This document shows, one piece after another, positions 61,248-64,000 of a DNA stretch of 64,000 nt. The DNA is taken from assembly GCA_902574355.1 (NCBI GenBank), contig CACGNN010000003.1, positions 62,001-126,000 on the forward strand, written 5' to 3'. The notes beneath the pieces are model-generated. The model was not told the DNA's origin. It did not search any database and was given only the letters and a program-made list of their open reading frames with translations. Both the position numbers and the translations under genes were made by a program. Position 1 is the first letter of the stretch; every line of letters starts with the position of its first letter. The stretch comes from an uncultured SAR86 cluster bacterium. GTDB taxonomy: Bacteria > Pseudomonadota > Gammaproteobacteria > Magnimaribacterales > Magnimaribacteraceae.

Positions 61248-62144
61248 ATGGAAAAAAAATACATACTATCCATGGACGGAGGAGGTGTAAGAACTTTAGC
61301 TTCTATAACCTTTTTAAAGAGGCTTGAGATTGCATTAAAAACAAGAATTGCAGATAAGTTTGACTACTTCATAGGGACATCTGCAGGAGCTGTTTCCTGT
61401 TTAGCTTTAGCTGTTAATGAAGCAAAAGTTATTGATTTAGAGGATATTTGGGCGCCAAGAAATATAAACAAAACTATGAGCAACTCTTCATGGGAAAGTA
61501 AATTTGGATTACTTCAAGGAAGACCTAAATACGACAATGTAGGTAAACTTTTTGTCCTAAAGAAATATTTCGGTAAAAGCATCATGATGGATGCAAAAAA
61601 ACCTGTAGCAGTAACAAGTTATGACATAGAAAAACGTAAACCTGTTCTAATAAGATCTTATTTTGAAGAGGATAGTCAAATTAAAATTATTGATGCGGCA
61701 AATGCTACCAGTGCCGCTCCAATCTATTTTCCAACAGCAAAAGTAGAAGATAGATACTTGATAGATGGAGCTATTGTAGCTAATAATCCAGTCCTTCATG
61801 GTTATGCTGAAGCTGTAAAATTATTTCCAAATACCGAACTGAAAGTTTTAAGTGTGGGAACAGGTCTTAGCAAAAGACCCTTAAAAGGTGAAGCTTCTCA
61901 AAACTGGGGAGTTGTTGGATGGATGATGCATGATTTATTTGGTCTAATGGTTGAAAGTAGCCTCGACCATGAATTAGCAGGGGATTTGATTGGAAAAAAT
62001 TATTTGAGAGTAAATTCTCCTTTAGGAACGGTTAATAGAAGATTAGATGATAAAAGAGAAGCAAATATTAAAAAAATAGTCGCAATGGGTGAATCTTGGT
62101 GGGAAGAGTTTGGAACAAAGGCAGTGAATTTGCTTACCTCGTGA
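61248..62144 (+). CDS. Patatin-like phospholipase
   Basis: A 298-residue lipid acyl hydrolase with the catalytic dyad visible: GTSAG (Ser45) and DGAIVANNP (Asp173, in place of the common DGG), plus the oxyanion loop GGGVR (11-15). It has no signal peptide, so it acts from the cytoplasm on membrane lipids. Its stop overlaps the GTG start of the M48 protease gene by four bases. Confidence 0.92.
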   Translation: MEKKYILSMDGGGVRTLASITFLKRLEIALKTRIADKFDYFIGTSAGAVSCLALAVNEAKVIDLEDIWAPRNINKTMSNSSWESKFGLLQGRPKYDNVGKLFVLKKYFGKSIMMDAKKPVAVTSYDIEKRKPVLIRSYFEEDSQIKIIDAANATSAAPIYFPTAKVEDRYLIDGAIVANNPVLHGYAEAVKLFPNTELKVLSVGTGLSKRPLKGEASQNWGVVGWMMHDLFGLMVESSLDHELAGDLIGKNYLRVNSPLGTVNRRLDDKREANIKKIVAMGESWWEEFGTKAVNLLTS

Positions 62145-63568
62145 AAATTTATCTTTTATCATTATTCCTCATTTTTTCTCTCGTGAGTTGTGCGGTAAAT
62201 CCTGTAACAGGCAAGCAGGATTTTGTAATGATTAGTGAGGAACAAGAGATTCAGATGGGTAGAGAATACAATTCTCAAATACTCAAAATGAATCCAATTT
62301 ATCAAGATCAAGAGCTTCAGGAATATGTTCAGTCAATCGGAGAATCTCTTGCCTTGAAGAGTCATAGACCAAACCTCATTTATAGATTCACTGTACTGGA
62401 TAGTCCTGACATCAATGCTTTTGCATTGCCTGGAGGTTACATATATATCAATCGTGGATTGATGAGTTACTTTTCTAAAGAAGAAGAATTGGCAGCTGTT
62501 TTAGGTCATGAAATCGGTCATGTCACTGCAAGACATAGTGTCAGACAATATTCACAATCTCAATTAATGGGCATTCTTTCAGCAGCTATTGAGATTAACT
62601 CCGGTAGAACGGCAGGCAATATCGCGAATTTGGCTTCAGGAGCACTTCTTTCAGGTTATGGAAGAGAGATGGAATTAGAAGCTGACGATTTAGGAGCTCA
62701 ATATATCTATCAGGATGGATATTCTCCTCAAGGTATGTACGACGTGCTATCAGTGCTCAAAGATCAAGAAACTTACTCTAAGAAGATAGCTGAGCAAAGA
62801 GGACAAGAACCAAGAAGCTATCACGGAGTTTTTGCAAGCCATCCGTCAAATGATCTTCGTCTTCAAGAGGTTTTAGATAATGTGAGTAATACTTTTCAAA
62901 AAGGAAATGAAAAAACTAAAGACATCTATCTTGAAAAGATAGAAGGTATGGTATTTGGTGATTCGGAACAATCCGGCATTAGGAGAGGTAATAAGTTTTA
63001 TCATGGCCCTTTAAATCTTTTCATGTCCTCTCCTGAATCTTGGGAAATTATCAATACACCCAATCAACTTATTTTTCTGTCTCCTCTTGGTGAAGCAGTT
63101 TTGCAGATGACCCTTGAAGATGTAAATTTTAAAGAGTCTCCAGAAAGTTATTTGAGACGTTTCGCCTCAAATACGTATGACGATATGAGCTTAAATGTGA
63201 ACGGATTTGAAGGATTCACTGCCAAGACTTATAGGAACGGAAAAGAAACTAGGATGGCAGTATTATTTAAGGATGATCAAGCTTACCAATTTTTAGCTTA
63301 CTCAAAAAATGATTTTTCTAATATCTCACAATTTGATACAGAGTTTCTCGATATTATAAATTCCTTTAGGAATCTAGTGGCAGAAGAGCGAGTTCTAGCT
63401 AAGCCACTAAGACTGAACATTTATAAAGTCAAAGAAGGAGATAGTTATAAATCTCTTGCATCAAAGAGTAGTATAAATATCAATGCGGAAGACCAGTTGC
63501 GTCTCATCAATGGCGATTATCCTGACAAAACTCTTAAAGCTGGAAGATTAATTAAGATTGTTCAATAA
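62141..63568 (+). CDS. M48-family metalloprotease lipoprotein (BepA/LoiP-like) with LysM-like end
   Basis: About 475 residues. The start is GTG at 62141, giving the signal peptide VKIYLLSLFLIFSLVSC with its lipobox; upstream codons in this frame lie inside the patatin gene. The zinc site HEIGH with the third ligand in ELEADD is typical of M48 proteases that clear misfolded outer membrane proteins. The C-terminal IYKVKEGDSYKSLASKSS resembles a LysM module. It shares a transcript with the patatin gene. Confidence 0.92.
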   Translation: MKIYLLSLFLIFSLVSCAVNPVTGKQDFVMISEEQEIQMGREYNSQILKMNPIYQDQELQEYVQSIGESLALKSHRPNLIYRFTVLDSPDINAFALPGGYIYINRGLMSYFSKEEELAAVLGHEIGHVTARHSVRQYSQSQLMGILSAAIEINSGRTAGNIANLASGALLSGYGREMELEADDLGAQYIYQDGYSPQGMYDVLSVLKDQETYSKKIAEQRGQEPRSYHGVFASHPSNDLRLQEVLDNVSNTFQKGNEKTKDIYLEKIEGMVFGDSEQSGIRRGNKFYHGPLNLFMSSPESWEIINTPNQLIFLSPLGEAVLQMTLEDVNFKESPESYLRRFASNTYDDMSLNVNGFEGFTAKTYRNGKETRMAVLFKDDQAYQFLAYSKNDFSNISQFDTEFLDIINSFRNLVAEERVLAKPLRLNIYKVKEGDSYKSLASKSSININAEDQLRLINGDYPDKTLKAGRLIKIVQ

Positions 63569-63569
63569 A

Positions 63570-64000
63570 CTAAAGAGGATTTATCAGATGACCGCCATCT
63601 ACAGGGATTATAGAACCCGTCATAAAAGATGAAGCCTCACTTGATAAAAGTAATAATACCCCATCAAGATCCGACTCTAGGCCCAATCTATTCATAGGTA
63701 TATTTTTGATATAGTTTTGTCCATCAGTCGTAGCAAAAAAATCATCATTTATTTCAGTTAAAATGTAACCTGGAGCAATTGCATTTACTCTAACTTTAGA
63801 TCTCGCTAATTCTAAAGCCATGCTTTTCGTTAATTGAACTAAACCCGCCTTAGCGGTTGCATAACTGGCAAGATTGAAGCCTACTCTTAGACCAAGAATT
63901 GAAGCAATATTAATAATACTGCCTCCTTTATTATCTTTAATTAAATGATCTGTGAAGTTTTTTGCAACCCTATAAGCGCCATTTAGATTAGTTTCTAGAA
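63570..64000 (-). CDS. Short-chain dehydrogenase/reductase, 5' end beyond window
   Basis: The C-terminal 143 or so residues of a classical SDR. The catalytic Ser (INIAS), YATAK (YxxxK), and the C-terminal PGYILTEI and VDGGH segments are present. The frame stays open to the window edge, so the N-terminal nucleotide-binding part lies outside. It is convergent with the M48 protease gene, one base apart. The substrate is unknown. Confidence 0.92.
   Translation of the reverse strand, partial: LETNLNGAYRVAKNFTDHLIKDNKGGSIINIASILGLRVGFNLASYATAKAGLVQLTKSMALELARSKVRVNAIAPGYILTEINDDFFATTDGQNYIKNIPMNRLGLESDLDGVLLLLSSEASSFMTGSIIPVDGGHLINPL

Overview
The window looks like a stretch of chromosome from a free-living marine gammaproteobacterium with a small, AT-rich, tightly packed genome. 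SAR86-type bacteria are my best guess, but this is inference from gene content and not a computed placement. The pointers are purM-purN-DUF3108 next to DUF2066-hda (a gammaproteobacterial neighbourhood), sppA, xseA, a large TonB-dependent receptor, many very short intergenic gaps, and frequent ATGA/GTGA overlaps or directly abutting stop and start codons. I see no rRNA, CRISPR array, transposase, integrase or phage structural gene. Two complete tRNA genes are present (Val-TAC and Asp-GTC).

Region by region. 1-10.7 kb is housekeeping: dcd, purN, purM, DUF2066, a CDP-alcohol phosphatidyltransferase, hda, sppA, an ArsC-like reductase, a TlpA-like thioredoxin lipoprotein, an M23 peptidase and xseA. 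10.7-22 kb is catabolic: a DMT exporter, then a four-gene minus-strand operon (biotin-dependent carboxyltransferase, biotin carboxylase, AtuA family protein, enoyl-CoA hydratase) resembling the core of acyclic terpene (geranyl-CoA) utilisation. A Baeyer-Villiger-type monooxygenase with an altered fingerprint, pseudoazurin, a saccharopine-dehydrogenase-like reductase and a glyoxalase follow. 22-26 kb is an accessory strip of small minus-strand genes, mostly secreted, coiled-coil or single-membrane-span proteins, including two genes too short for ordinary ORF calling (27 and 57 codons).

26-29.6 kb holds an esterase, a TonB-C/TPR protein and a 1.59 kb unit in which a 5' half-copy of tRNA-Val with its promoter and the intact tRNA-Val bracket a trypsin-like protease gene. 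29.6-35.2 kb has an APH-type kinase, a DUF305/LVIVD lipoprotein and an ABC-F ATPase. 35.2-41.3 kb has an MHS transporter, a ferric iron ABC transporter (fbpABC) under a near-perfect Fur box, and a CYP153-like P450. 41.3-50.2 kb mixes a membrane Zn peptidase, a photolyase-related protein without the usual Fe-S cysteines, a Rieske oxygenase, an ABC-2 exporter, DUF2256, queH, peptidase E and tRNA-Asp. 50.2-58.2 kb has a nuclease, an SDR gene broken at a homopolymer, and a serine hydrolase plus two tandem gamma-glutamyltranspeptidases facing an SLC13 transporter. 58.2-64 kb has the TonB receptor with a strong terminator, a patatin translationally coupled to an M48 lipoprotein protease, and a truncated SDR.

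Taken together, the genes suggest a heterotroph that takes up large or hydrophobic substrates through TonB receptors, activates them with P450, Rieske and flavin oxygenases, and degrades branched acyl-CoAs, while scavenging peptides or glutathione and iron. No gene-free stretch exceeds 300 bases once the short genes at 17856 and 24839 are counted; the longest remaining gaps are 27880-28104 (tRNA half-copy) and 44122-44331 (a GC-richer leader).
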